DNA from: Allolobophora icterica
Lineage: Eukaryota > Annelida > Clitellata > Crassiclitellata > Lumbricidae
Direction of reading: 5' to 3'
DNA length: 64,000 nt
Assembly: GCA_963556255.1 (NCBI GenBank)
Contig: OY744612.1
Span: 25,728,940 to 25,792,939, forward strand
Within the stretch, counting starts at the first letter, position 1, and each line of letters starts with the position of its first letter. The translations under genes and the position numbers were made by a program. This document shows, piece after piece, positions 20,831 to 31,689 of this stretch. The notes below the pieces were generated by a model, which was not told the DNA's origin, ran no database searches, and saw only the letters and a list, made by a program, of their open reading frames with translations.

Positions 20831-21480
20831 AATGCGTTGTCCGTCCAAATCTGGCTGCGGTAGGATCGATAGGTGATTTTCAGGGTCTGCTGTAGAGGAA
20901 GGTGACAAAATCTCTGCCGGTGGCTGGCCGGATCCAGGGCAAGGAGAAGGCCTAAGACCATGACGATGATTGGCGCATCCGATGAATGACAAATTTTGCC
21001 CAGCATATACGTATACGCCCCGTTTCCCCCTTACTATGCTTCCTATTAATGTAATAAATTATTTCAAGCAACAAGAATTTTATCCAAACGGAACTAAAGT
21101 TAGCATTTACGCTCGGCCTAGGCCTATAAGAGACAATGCGTTGTCATGGCAATGATGACGTCATAGGCCATAAACACGACTTGGCGAAATTTTGAAGGGC
21201 GCGATGATCGCTGATGATGATAAGAAAATATTTCGAACCAAACTGTCCTGAATCCTGGGCGATTCGGCTTAGACGGACAAAGTCTTCGAAATCACGAGAT
21301 GTTGACTTAATAATAAATATAGAAATCCAACTCTAACGCCTACATAAGCTGGAGAATTTATATAATTTACGCCAAGTATGAAAATTTCGACTTACACCGC
21401 CAAGTGATGACGTCACGATGATAATTATTATCTGTTATTGTCATAATGAAGGAATATTCGTTTATTGAACACCAAAGCTC
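20831..21480. other. Spacer
   Basis: Mixed-composition sequence without a recognised gene. GCTTAGACGGACAAAG at about 21269 resembles TTGAGACGGACAAAATCACGG at 12422, so a shared unrecognised repeat may be present. Confidence 0.4.
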
Positions 21481-21482
21481 AC

Positions 21483-22486
21483 ATTGTATTGTATTGTATT
21501 GTATTCGGATATTTATAAAGCGCTTCTAGCGGGAGGGCCATTCAGAAGCGCTCCCAGTGCGATAGACCCCGAGAGAAAAAGCAAGTTTTAAGAAAGGTAA
21601 AAGAGGAAGAGACGCTACCTGAGAGAATAGAAGAACGAACAAACGGAGGAAGCCCATTCCAAAGAGCAGGGCCAATGGAAGCAAACGACCTAGATTGAGC
21701 CAGTGAAGTCCTGACACGGGGAACGAGGAGGTCCAAACGGTCAGATGAACGAAGAGGACGAAGAGAAGCCGCAGAGTGAGGGCGATGAAATAAGTCACAT
21801 AAATATTTTGGAGCGAAACCAAGCTGAGCCTTAGAGACAAGGATGAGGACCTTAAATTGGATGCGGGCAGAAAGCGGGAGCCAGTGGAGTTCTTCTGCCA
21901 TAAAGGTGGTGATATGAGAGAATCGAGGAAGACGGGCAATTAATCTAGCAGCAGCATTGAGAACGGACTGAAGAGGAGCAAGACGGACTTTGGGAAGACC
22001 AATGAGGAGGGAATTGCAGTAGTCAAGTCTAGAGCAGACAAATGCATGGACAATTGAAGTGAAAATTGGAGATGACAGAGAGCGACGGATAGCTCTAAGG
22101 CGCCTTAGGTGAAAATAGGAAGTGCGAGTGAGTTTGGAAATGTGTTCAGTAAAGGTGAGAGAATTGTCAAGGGTCACTCCTAGATCACGAACGCTAGACG
22201 AGAAAGTGAAAAGCGGAAACCTTTGAGACAGCACAGCAAAGTCGAGTTTTTTAAGTTGCTGAGGAGTGCCAAACCAGATAAACTGGGTTTTTGACGAATT
22301 GAGGGAGAGGCGATTGCAAGACATCCAGGTATGAAGATCACGAGAAAGAGCTTCGATGCGCTGAACAAGAAGAAGTTGAGAGGAAGGAGGCCCATGGACA
22401 TAAGCCTGGACATCGTCAGCAAAGAGATGGCCTGAAGCCCCATGGATGGGGAAGAGAATATAACATAACACAACTAGAACAAGCTC
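21483..22486 (-). mobile_element. LINE-C: 5'-truncated CR1/L2-like retrotransposon
   Basis: Minus-strand RT C-terminal region, then a 3' hairpin (21519-21552), then GCGCTTTATAAATATCCG and an (AATAC)n tail at 21505-21483. The 5' truncation at about 22486 abuts the MITE copy at 22487. The same subfamily is present at 46148-47095. Its 3' end is shared with the SINE at 41937-42177. Confidence 0.88.
21542..22471 (-). CDS. Reverse transcriptase C-terminal half of LINE-C
   Basis: A 309-codon open frame. It begins just before the catalytic box (HLFADDVQAYVHGP near residue 16) and continues with NRLSLNSSKTQFIWFG, the thumb segment VRDLGVTLDNSLTFTEHI, CSRLDYCNSLLIGLPK, NAAARLIARLPRFSHIT, LHWLPLSARIQFK and the C-terminal signature GPALWNGLPP. 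These are standard CR1/L2 landmarks. RT motifs 1-4 and the endonuclease are missing, so it is not functional as an enzyme although the frame has no stop. The nominal Met is internal to the original protein. Confidence 0.88.
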   Translation of the reverse strand: MLCYILFPIHGASGHLFADDVQAYVHGPPSSQLLLVQRIEALSRDLHTWMSCNRLSLNSSKTQFIWFGTPQQLKKLDFAVLSQRFPLFTFSSSVRDLGVTLDNSLTFTEHISKLTRTSYFHLRRLRAIRRSLSSPIFTSIVHAFVCSRLDYCNSLLIGLPKVRLAPLQSVLNAAARLIARLPRFSHITTFMAEELHWLPLSARIQFKVLILVSKAQLGFAPKYLCDLFHRPHSAASLRPLRSSDRLDLLVPRVRTSLAQSRSFASIGPALWNGLPPFVRSSILSGSVSSSFTFLKTCFFSRGLSHWERF

Positions 22487-22699
22487 CAGGGGTTATAGAC
22501 TTTGGTCTAAAAAGTGGGGGGAGGTAACAATTTTTTTTACATGCACGAAGCAAGGCTGATATATACTGCGATCTCTGGGAAGGTACAATAATAAAATATT
22601 GATTGGCATTGTTCAAAAAGTGGGGGTACGGTACCCACAGTCCAAAAAGTGGGGGGTACGGGTACCCCTCGTACCCCCCCCCCACAAATTACGCCTATC
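22487..22699. mobile_element. Third copy of the GGCGTAACTTTGGTC MITE
   Basis: The left end is mutated (CAGGGGTTATAGACTTTGGTC); AATAATAAAATATTGATTGGCATTG and the right end CACAAATTACGCCTAT closely match the copy at 31475-31678. No flanking 8-bp duplication is left, consistent with LINE-C joining its left edge. Confidence 0.75.
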
Positions 22700-24108
22700 G
22701 AGGGACCGGCAACTGTGAATGAACGCTGGCCAAGGACAGAAAGAAATCATTTCCACTAAATAAACCATCCGTAAGGTAAAATCGGGGAAGTATAGGGGTC
22801 GTGCTTACTTAACTCACCCTCACAGTTAAACTGGAGGCCTACGTGTAGCATGGTATAGCGAAGAGGGAATGCCCAACCCGCTGGTTCATACTATTATACA
22901 CTGAGAAAGGCTTACAGGTTCCCCGTCACTTAAGAGCCTATACTAGAGCACGCAAACCGATCACAACCGCAATTGTTCTTCTTGGGGAAATTTGTAACAA
23001 CACTGATATTAACTGTAAGGGTTAGAGATTTTTAAACACCTGAGTTTTGCCTCACTGCTATTTCGAAACATCTTTTGTGTTTGGTATACGTTAATTATAA
23101 CTTTCATGGAATGGCGTTGTATTTTAAGGCATAGCTTTAGCAACATCTTTTTAAAGGCATGGCTTTAGCAACATCTTTTTAAAGGCATGGCTTTAGAAAC
23201 ATCTTTTGTGTTTGGTAGGTTAATTATAACTTTCGTGGAAAGGTGTTGTATTTTAAGGAATGTGTTTAGAACCTAGCTTAATCGAAAGTCAATAATGTAA
23301 AATGGAAGTCAACGGCCCTGACAGCCATAAATCTCTATTAACACTGAGTAGTAGGCCTTATCGTTGAAGTTTCTGTGCATATAAAATGAAATCGTCAGGA
23401 AACTCGGATTTTCAGCTCTTCTGAAGTTTAATTTATTCGCTTGCACCTATGTAAATTTACGAGTCATTGTTAGGCCTACTGGAGGGAAAGACCTATTTTC
23501 TAGTCTTTTCCGATTATTTCCATATGAGTTCCTTTCGTTTTAAGACAGTAGATCAATTAGGCTGACTTTTGGAAAGAACTAAGAAGTGTTTCGTTGAGTC
23601 ATCTTCCTGTGACTTCGGCTGAATGTCCGTAACTTTTGTTTAATTCCAATGTGACGTTTTAGAAATAGTCGACGTGTAGGAATCTCCTTGAAAACTTTCA
23701 GGACTTCGGAGAAATTCATTTCCGCGGGATTATGGCAATTTATGTGTATCGTGTGTTGTTGCAGAAGGTGACTCTGTCATCAGCAGAAACATCTCTTTCC
23801 CTGTCTCCATATCCTGAGCATCTTCTCAGCAACACCAGCGTCATCGTCGTCTTCCGAATCGCAGACTGTCCAGCTTGACTCCATCCTCATCTGCGCTGGA
23901 CTTTGGCTTTAACTCCTGCAGCAGCTTTGCCAGCTGAGAGGCAGAAAGTGATCCTCGCTTATCGGCGCCTACAGATAACCAGTGATAACATATTTCGTCA
24001 TCTTAGATCACACCATTAAAATCGCATCTTTCAATATCTGCCCTCATATATAAATTATCTATAGTATACATATAATATCCATAGAGCGTGTGTCTGTCGA
24101 TAAACGCT
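22700..24108. other. Spacer with a local tandem duplication
   Basis: No gene recognised. At 23075-23275 the segment GTGTTTGGTA...TTAATTATAACTTTC is repeated about 130 bp apart and encloses tandem copies of GGCATGGCTTTAGCAACATC (near 23128, 23156 and 23185). Confidence 0.5.
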
Positions 24109-24159
24109 ACGTCACAAACGGTTTCTGTTCTATTGTGAAAAAGAAACCGTTTGTGACGT
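24109..24159. repeat. Perfect 17-bp inverted repeat
   Basis: ACGTCACAAACGGTTTC (24109-24125) is the exact reverse complement of GAAACCGTTTGTGACGT (24143-24159), with a 17-base spacer. Each arm ends in a TGACGT half-CRE. It could be a hairpin or the fused ends of a lost TIR element. Confidence 0.85.
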
Positions 24160-24299
24160 CAGTACTGCGGTCTTGACGACGGCGATCAGAGCATTTTAAC
24201 CAACGATAGGCCCTACATATAGGCCTATATACATACACTGCCGTCATAATATGACGGGCAAATAACTCTAGTACATATATAGTACTGTTTGCGCCTTTG

Positions 24300-24400
24300 T
24301 TAGATTTCCAGAGGCGCTAATCTAACCTAATCTAATATGATCTAATCTAATCTAATCTGGAACTTCTATAGCGCCGCGATCATAATGCACGATGCATCTG
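24300..24400 (-). repeat. LINE/SINE-like 3' end with (GATTA)n tail
   Basis: On the minus strand GGCGCTATAGAAGTTCCAG is followed by AGATTAGATTAGATTAGATC. This is the same end type as at 35330 and 60882. The body beyond 24400 is not recognisable. Confidence 0.55.
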
Positions 24401-24655
24401 GTCACTTGTAAGCAAACTGGCTTTCGAAAAATAATCACGATCCATTGGATTTCTGTCCAATTCAACCGAGATGGACGAGGTCCGTGAGACTGAAAGACAG
24501 ACTACGAGGACGAGCAATCAGAAATAGATGAGGTAATATATCTCATCTTTATCCGGCTGTAGTGTATACAGAGCCAGGTAATACGTACGGTACATACGTA
24601 CCTACCGCATAGCTACGTATGTGTATGTACGTATACCTCATGGACTAAATGAACT

Positions 24656-25168
24656 AACCTAAAGGTCAGCTGACGTCAGTCAATGTCAGTTATGAACTAA
24701 ACTAAAGGTCAGCTGACGTCAGTCAGTGTCAGTTATGAACTAAACTAAAGGTCAGCTGACGTCAGTCAGTGTCAGTTATGAACTAAACTAAAGGTCAGCT
24801 GACGTCAGTCTATGTCAGTTATGAACTAAACTAAAGGTCAGCTGACGTCAGTCAGTGTCAGTTATGAACTAAACTAAAGGTCAGCTGACGTCAGTCAGTG
24901 TCAGTTATGAACTAAACTAAAGGTCAGCTGACGTCAGTCAATGTCAGTTATGAACTAAACTAAAGGTCAGCTGACGTCAGTCAGTGTCAGTTATGAACTA
25001 AACTAAAGGTCAGCTGACGTCAGTCAGTGTCAGTTATGAACTAAACTAAAGGTCAGCTGACGTCAGTCAGTGTCAGTTATGAACTAAACTAAAGGTCAGC
25101 TGACGTCAGTCAGTGTCAGTTATGAACTAAACTAAAGGTCAGCTGACGTCAGTCTATGTCAGTTATGA
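24656..25168. repeat. 43-bp satellite, 12 units, each with a TGACGTCA palindrome
   Basis: TGACGTCA starts at 24671 and recurs every 43 bases exactly to 25144 (12 units). Each unit contains AAAGGTCAGCTGACGTCAGT, then TCAGTGTCAGTTATGAACTAAACT. Variation is confined mostly to one dinucleotide (CAATG, CAGTG or CTATG) in the order A G G T G G A G G G G T. Indels are absent, so the array is young or homogenised. It ends in shorter decayed GGTCAG words to about 25205. Confidence 0.97.
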
Positions 25169-25205
25169 TCAGTGGAGGTCAGATGAGGTCAGCTTAAGGT
25201 CAGCT

Positions 25206-25620
25206 CTCAGTTACTTGTATATCTATGCTGACCGATTAGTGCCGATGCGAGGGACAATTCGGCAGGCGTCAGAAGACTGCCGTGTCTCTGCTGTGCCTCT
25301 GTTGGAGGAGAATCGTAGAAATCCGACAGGTAGTTGCGCAGCACCACACCGCTATCTGCACACGAAGGTAACATGAGGTATAAGGTAACATAATAGGATT
25401 AGGTAATTTATCAAGTAAAGTAAGACGATAGAATGTCAGGAAAGAAATGGATACAAAGCAATAACAATAATAATAGTAATGATTTAATAATAATGATAAT
25501 AAAAGTAGTAGTTGACTTTCCATTAAGCTATAGGTTCGAAAGACATTCCTTAAAATACCTTTCCACGAAAGTTATAACCTACCAAACACAAAAGCTGTTT
25601 CTAAAGCCATTCCTTTAAAA
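25206..25620. other. Spacer
   Basis: No recognised gene or element. Confidence 0.4.
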
Positions 25621-25622
25621 CG

Positions 25623-25632
25623 ATGTAGTAGC

Positions 25633-25715
<83 letters not shown>

Positions 25716-25716
25716 C

Positions 25717-25775
<59 letters not shown>

Positions 25776-25828
25776 CAGCAGTAGCAGTAGCTGAAGCAGT
25801 AGCAGTAGCAGTAGCAGTAGCAGTAGTA
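25623..25828. repeat. (AGT)n microsatellite
   Basis: About 65 triplets of AGT with AGC interruptions clustered at the right end. The poly-Leu minus-strand frame is a repeat translation. Confidence 0.97.
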
Positions 25829-25829
25829 A

Positions 25830-26390
25830 AAATATTAATGACACTAATAAGAACCTCAAAATTTTAACCTCTAATGTAAATATATGAATCTAAATGTGCG
25901 AAATAATTAAGGTTTAAGAATTACTGGACGGCAAAAAATGTATTAGTAAAAGTACACTGTGCACCGCACAATAATGACAATATGCTATTGTTAGTAGTTC
26001 TATGGTTACACTCTAGGCCTACAGCCTGAGCCTTTACTTGTATATATCTGTGCTGCGGATGTTTGCGACTTTGCGTACACGTTTTGGCGTCTGGCGGCGC
26101 CACTGACAACTGTATTGTACTGGCTTCCTGATACGAGCTAGCACTGGCTTCTAGAGCTATATTATGCTATTCTTGAGGCAGATTAGGCCTACCATTCAAC
26201 TGGTATCAGCTGATATGAACTTGCGCTTAATTTTCTGTGATTCTTTTGATGCGGATTAAGCCCACCATTCATCTGGCATATTAGTTGTTTATTATTGTTG
26301 GTTGGTGTCAGGCTATTACCTAGAATAGGGAAGTCATAACCAGTTATTGTAAATAAGGTACTGGCTTCCTGATATGAGCTTGCTTTCCTG
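25830..26390. other. Spacer with a diverged direct duplication
   Basis: ACTGGCTTCCTGATACGAGCT (near 26118) and ACTGGCTTCCTGATATGAGCT (near 26360) flank about 240 bp, and GGATTAAGCCCACCATTCA / AGATTAGGCCTACCATTCA are paired in the interval, indicating an old tandem duplication. No gene. Confidence 0.5.
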
Positions 26391-26391
26391 G

Positions 26392-26512
26392 CATGGGCGT
26401 CCTGAGGGGGTTAAGGAGGCATTTGTCCCATTGGATTTTGGAAATATTTTACAAAAATAAAAATTTTGCCCCCTACAAAAATCCCCTCCCTACAAATTCG
26501 TGCGGACGGCCA
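26392..26512. mobile_element. CATGGGCGTCC-ended MITE
   Basis: CATGGGCGTCCTGAGGGGG at the left and CGTGCGGACGGCCATG at the right form short imperfect TIRs. The right flank was disrupted by insertion of the next MITE. Related termini are at 5970 and 38272. A TSD is not convincing. Confidence 0.6.
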
Positions 26513-26516
26513 TGCT

Positions 26517-26646
26517 CATAGGCGTAGACTCGAGGGGGAGCCGGGGCACGTGCCCCCAATAATTGAGATGGACTGTACACTCAGTGCAAGAAGTGTAGAA
26601 TGAATAATCAAATCTCTCCCATATTTTGGACAAGTTTACGCCAGTG
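26517..26646. mobile_element. Short MITE of the 6271-6931 family
   Basis: Starts CATAGGCGTAGACTCGAGGG and contains GCCGGGGCACGTGCCCCC and CAATAATTGAG. It ends TTTTGGACAAGTTTACGCCAGTG, all shared with the element at 6271. The 8-mers GCCATGCT (26509-26516) and CCCATGCT (26647-26654) are a 7/8 target-site duplication. Confidence 0.85.
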
Positions 26647-26659
26647 CCCATGCTCTTAT

Positions 26660-27230
26660 GGATTTGAAGTTAGCTTTGGGGTCGACCTACAGACCAGAAC
26701 AGTGGAAATCAAACCGATTTAGTTTGGAATAAATGATCAGATTAGGGCCGAATAGAATGGACTTGATTACATTACACTAGATCGGACTAACCTAGAGAAT
26801 CATAGTTAAATCGGATTATTTTAAATCGGATTGGATCAGATGAGAGACTGATAAGTATACCGTTATCGATGTTGAAATCGTTCAGCTCTTGCTGTCCGTG
26901 ACCCTCGCGTCGAGCCCTCGCCTCGTAAGTAGGGTACCCTGCAGGTCGCAAGAAGTCCGGTACGGGAAAGGCTTTTGTCGGCATGAGAACGACAAAACTC
27001 GTCATGAGGACACAGACGAACGGCATGACTCGTGAGAAGTCCGCAACAGCACGACAGAGTAACATCATTTCTGCGCAGAGTCACACACGTAAAGTAACTT
27101 ATTACTTATAGTATTAGTCTTTAAATAAGAATAACAATACTAATTATTAATTTTGAATACTATTTTAACTTGGTTAACTTAATAAATAATAAATCTTAAT
27201 TTTGATTATTAGGCCCCTATAAGTAGCGCT
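26660..27230. other. Spacer
   Basis: No gene recognised. Frames at 26787-27084 show no family resemblance. GATTAGA-type words occur at 26730-26840. Confidence 0.4.
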
Positions 27231-27231
27231 T

Positions 27232-27885
27232 GCTACTTTCAGCTGCGGCAGCTTCGCGTGGTTTCGCTCTCTTTCCCTCCAATCTGCTGCTACTCTCGTT
27301 CATGCGTTCATTACCTGTCGGCTTGACTACTGCTGCTCCCTCTATATTGGGCTTTCCCTCACTCGACTGAACTGCCTCGAACGCGTACTGCGTTCCGCTG
27401 CGCGCTTCGTCATGCGCATTCTTAAATTTGGCCATGTCTGAATACATGCGAGATGTCCTCCACTGGTTACCACTCTCGCAACGCATTGTCTACCGGGATG
27501 TCTCCATTGTCTGGCAATGTCAGATTGGCCGTGCTCCCTCCTATCTGTTCGAGCTCTGTTCTCGTGCCTCTGTTCCATCTGGCCAACTGGTCATCGCTTT
27601 CTTTGCTCTGCCAACCGTGGTGACCTCTCTGTTCCTCTGTTCGCATGCACCGTAGCGGTGCATGCGAACAGAGGAACAGAGAGGTCTGCAGCAGCGCGCT
27701 TTCTCCGTCGTTGGACCCACAATTTGGAATGAGCTTCCTCCTGAGCTGCGGTCTCTTCTTCGAGACTCATCCACCGCTGTCTTCTCTGCTCTTAAGACTG
27801 TTCTCTTTCGCCGGGGTTGGGCTGGGAGCGCCTCTGCATAGTTTCTTTGAAGAAGCGCTATGTAAATGCTCCATTGATTGATTGA
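27232..27885 (+). pseudogene. LINE-D: decayed CR1/L2-like RT C-terminus with (TTGA)n tail
   Basis: Conceptual translation gives VHAFITCRLDYCCSLYIGL, LERVLRSAARFVMRILKF, DVLHWLPLSQRIVYR, GRAPSYLFELC and finally SAFSVVGPTIWNELPPELRS, in that order but in more than one frame. It is followed by the 3' hairpin (27827-27859), GCGCTATGTAAATG and ATTGATTGATTGAT. It is interrupted by a perfect 31-bp fold-back at 27622-27686. Nonfunctional. Confidence 0.8.
27622..27686. repeat. Perfect 31-bp inverted repeat with 3-base loop
   Basis: GACCTCTCTGTTCCTCTGTT... (27622-27652) is repeated exactly in reverse complement at 27656-27686 around TAG. It lies within LINE-D coding sequence, so one arm is probably a template-switch (snap-back) copy of the other. 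Confidence 0.92.
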
Positions 27886-28309
27886 TAAGAGAAATCAATG
27901 TGAAACGCTCCATTTTTTATTATTACTGTGCATATAAGCCTAGTTCGCTGTAGCTTTTCTAATAGAGTGTAAGTGGTTGTCAGTGATTCCAATTAATATT
28001 ATTCTACATGCGAGAATTCGTAGTTGTAGTATGTAGCATGTGGAATACGACGTTTGAACCGAAGCCTTCGAGATTTTTATTTCAACTCCAAAGATTTCTG
28101 GGCCTTCAAATCTTCTGCGGCCGGGGTAAGAAATTTACAAGGAATCGATTACATCGTCATTCCCTGACTGGAATCAACAGTTTGTCGACCTTATCCTGGG
28201 CATACTTTTGGATGGAAGCCCATCACTGGCTGACCATGTGAAACACTTTTGCAGACCCTGCTGCCACCGGATAAGGATCAGTGTGTCACGGCGCAGTGTG
28301 TCATTCATC

Positions 28310-28550
28310 GCTACAATGACCTGAACTCATTCGTCGTGGAGCTATATTGTTGCAATTCTATACTTGCCGGCCTGCTAAGAAAGTTCTTTTGCACTGGATC
28401 CAGTCCGTCTTTAACTGTGCTGCTCGAGCCAACAAGTCGAAATACTCTCATATAATAAAATACATGTATATGCGAGAAACTCTTCACTGTCTTCATGTTA
28501 TAGATCGCAATGCATTCGAGATCATCATGCTGACACGTGACTCAAATATC
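28310..28550 (+). pseudogene. Heavily decayed CR1/L2-like RT fragment
   Basis: Mixed frames read CCNSILAGLL, then KKVLLHWIQSVFNCAARA, KYSHIIKYM, RETLHCLHVIDRNAFEI, in the order of the CR1/L2 C-terminal landmarks DYCNS..GLP, LQ.V.NAAARL, ..HIT, LHWLPV..RI.FKI. Several frameshifts are needed. The flanks (27900-28300 and 28550-28680) are not recognised. Confidence 0.55.
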
Positions 28551-28679
28551 CCGACTGGAGCTTTGTGTTCTAGTCTCGAGTCAGCTGGATTGGCGATCGT
28601 TGCGCTTTACGACCCATGGAGATATGCAGGTGCTGCGCTTGAACACTTCCGCAGGTCAATTCTGAGCTTATAGTGCCTT

Positions 28680-30540
28680 CTAGTTCCTCTAGTTCCTCTA
28701 GGAACAGTCTACCATTACATTTACCTACTGTCCCATTTGACTTCGTGGATCTTACACATTTGACAATTATTTTAAATCGCCCTTGTTGAGGTCAGTTAGA
28801 TAGTCAGAGGTGCAGCGCTTGTTAGACACTTAAACTGCAATATTAACAATGTCTTGATAAACACACACTAAACAGCCCTTATTCCTCCTTTGAAATATGT
28901 CCAATTTTTATTCCACTTTCGAAATTGTTTACTGCCATCGTTCTATCACGGCTCTCCCCCTTCCTCGGTTTAATTGCGCTCAGCGAACGGTCTGCCGGAT
29001 CCATCTGCATACAGCATCAGTTACCGATGTGCGAAGATACGCGCCAACAATCAACACTAAGAGCAATCAGATCTCGACCCGGACGAAACGAGAATACCTT
29101 CATATGTACTCTATATGTACGGAGTGTCAGCTTCCTGTTAACGGAGTGCAAGCAGCTAATAAGTCGGGTTTGATACAAGACCAGCGCCACCTGTCCGCTG
29201 GGATACGAACAAGTGGCGATGATATACTGGTCGGATCGGTTTACTTAATCAACGACATAGGAACACAGGTAATACGTGTTTCGAGAAGAGATTGCACTGC
29301 CGGTCCAGGATCAGTTATACTCTTTTCACGCTGGACTCCGTTTTAAATGCAGGAGTTCAAATCAAACTGTGGGTAAAATAAGGTACGGTAAGGTGAGGTA
29401 ATGTCAGTAAGGTAAGTAAGTATGATAAGTATGGTAACATAAGGTTAAATAAGGCAATGTAAGGTAAGTAAAGGTCAAAGTGCTGAGTTAAAATGAGGAA
29501 AATCGACGTCAACAAGAAATTAAGTTCCTTTGGATACCTTTTATGTTGATTCTTCTGACGCTATATACCCCTCGCTTTCGTCTAATCTCTGCCTCAGTTA
29601 GCACATGTAGCAAAATTGGAGCACTCGATATTAATAATATAGCCTACTACATGTGCAGATTCCCTTTTCGTTGCCTTCTTACTGAAAAACCTGCGTCTGT
29701 CGAGTGGCTTGAAAACGACGCAGCTCAAATGTGTCGCTCAAATCCGAGTTGCAGCCCTGCAGATGTAGTGAGCGTAAGGTTTCTTCAGTTTAACACCGAT
29801 TTCCTGCTTTAAAACCTGTGCATGCTTCATCAGATTTACAGCTCGTTGCCAAGCTGTTCATTGTCAAAACAGAGCAGTATACGCTGAACTAGGAATAGTC
29901 ATCTAACGTGTAACATTTGTTACATTTTTGTAGAAAATTACCTTACCTATAGGCTATTACAATTGCAGCTATAGTCTATTTTTTTCCTTCGTCGCTCTTG
30001 ACTGAAGAGAATACTTTCACATCAGTTTGAGTAAAATTCCGGAGGTAAACTCCAGACACACTTTGTAGATTTCTGTCATTATTGCGCCGCTATATATGAC
30101 TAGGGCTTAATCTAATGTCGCTTGCAACTGACTTGCTTATTCTAATCCCTATCTCAATAAAGTAACTAAATTATCATAAACATGACATTTGATAAGCATA
30201 GCTTCGAAACACTAACTTACACGATCGTAGACCTGTCTAACTTCTGCGCTTCTTAATTTGACGCAAAACATGTAGAGTAATACCAGGCAAGATTCATATG
30301 CCGCTCATTCTAGATAGGCTACCTACTGAGGCGCGTTCGTGTTTTGCCTCCTATTTGGCAGTGGTATAAATATGTCTTCGGACTTACCTTTTTCGAAGAA
30401 GCGGGCATTGGTTTGTCTTCGACTGAGCGAAATTCGTGTTACAAGCCTCTATATATACACCATGCGACACCTCAGCCTACAAAATGTGAATACATAGCCT
30501 ATATTGATGTATATATAATATTAGCCAAATAATGCACACG
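28680..30540. other. Spacer
   Basis: No gene recognised; the frames at 28897-29346 and 29543-29812 have no visible domains. A GGTAAGGTAAGTAAG-like low-complexity stretch spans about 29370-29490. Confidence 0.4.
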
Positions 30541-31170
30541 TTGTTTTGTATATATATATATATATACATATATATGTATGTATGTATATATGCGCCAACT
30601 GTCGACCGCACAAATTCAAATTCATCTCTCGCCATCTGTTGTCAGATTACTTCGTGAGTTGCGCTCGTTCGTGATATGGCGTCCACAGGTGTTCAATACG
30701 CATGCGCTAACCAGCCCACAGGAAGCAATGCTTCCCAAGCCATTATGATATAGCCTATTTTTATACATAAATTTATATTCATGACATAATATTGTATGTT
30801 ATAATGTATATATGTGTATTTATATAATATTATATATATACAATATATATTTATATGACTTAGAACATTGAAGTCTGTCGATTCATCAACCGATTGCTCC
30901 CACCTTTTCTCTTCAGCCCCCGCATCTTTTGCCGACAGGGCCGGGAATATTTCCTATCAGACATCTTTAAAAGGCGTTATATGAATTGCTTGACTTACTA
31001 AATGGATTGATGGGCGGATTGGGGGACGGATTGACAAACAAACGAAAGAAAAATAAATAAATGGCTGAGAAACATTTAAATCAATGTTTCCGACCACGTA
31101 TAGGCCTACTAGATAAATACATCATATAACATACCATACCCTAATATAGCATAAAATATACGATATATAT
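30541..31170. other. AT-rich spacer with TA microsatellites
   Basis: (TA)n runs at 30549-30585 and 30815-30855. AAAGGCGTTATATGAATTGCTTGA at 30970 is a possible decayed retroelement 3' end. No gene. Confidence 0.5.
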
Positions 31171-31474
31171 ACTAGGGTGGAGTGAAAATGGCAAAAAAAA
31201 TTTTTTAAGCAAACGTTTTCTAATAGCGATGGAAAGTTGCCAGCATGTGAGTGTAAATAATGCTCAAAATATTGTTGATTTTGCTTTGCATCTTCTGCCC
31301 TCTACCGGCGGTAAAATATTTACCATGTAAAATTCTTTGAATAACGTCAATGTGATGCATTATTTTTCATTTTCTTCAACTGACTGTCTTCGAACGGTTA
31401 CAATTCATGAAATATACGTTCAAATCAGTTGCGGAAATCGCCTCTGGTGTGTTACAGGATTATATAATTGTAAC

Positions 31475-31678
31475 CAGTGGCGTAACTTTGGTCTAAAATG
31501 TGTGTGGGGGGTACCAATTTCTTATATGCAGGAAGCAGGGCATTGACTGCGATCTCTGGGAAGGCAAAATAATAAAATATTGATTAGCATTGTTCATAAA
31601 GTGGGAGGTACGGTACCCCAGCCCAAAAAGTGGGGTGGGGTACGGTTACCCTCGTTCCCCCGACAAATTACGCCTATG
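31475..31678. mobile_element. GGCGTAACTTTGGTC MITE, compact copy
   Basis: CAGTGGCGTAACTTTGGTCT at the left and CAAATTACGCCTATG at the right. ATTGTAAC (31467-31474) and ATTGTAAT (31679-31686) are a 7/8 TSD. The 204-bp form contains only the seed AATAATAAAATATTGATT where the 19659 copy has long triplet arrays. Confidence 0.88.
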
Positions 31679-31689
31679 ATTGTAATGCC

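Noticed and set aside
22487..22699. Target-site duplication for the third GGCGTAACTTTGGTC MITE copy
   Set aside because: Flanking 8-mers (ACAAGCTC and AGGGACCG) do not match; only sequence similarity supports this copy.
24656..25168. CRISPR array
   Set aside because: Units are contiguous 43-bp tandem copies with no unique spacers, in a eukaryotic setting without cas genes.
28897..29346. 149-codon ORF as a protein gene
   Set aside because: No domain, no codon bias signal that can be judged by eye, and an overlapping frame of similar length; treated as chance.
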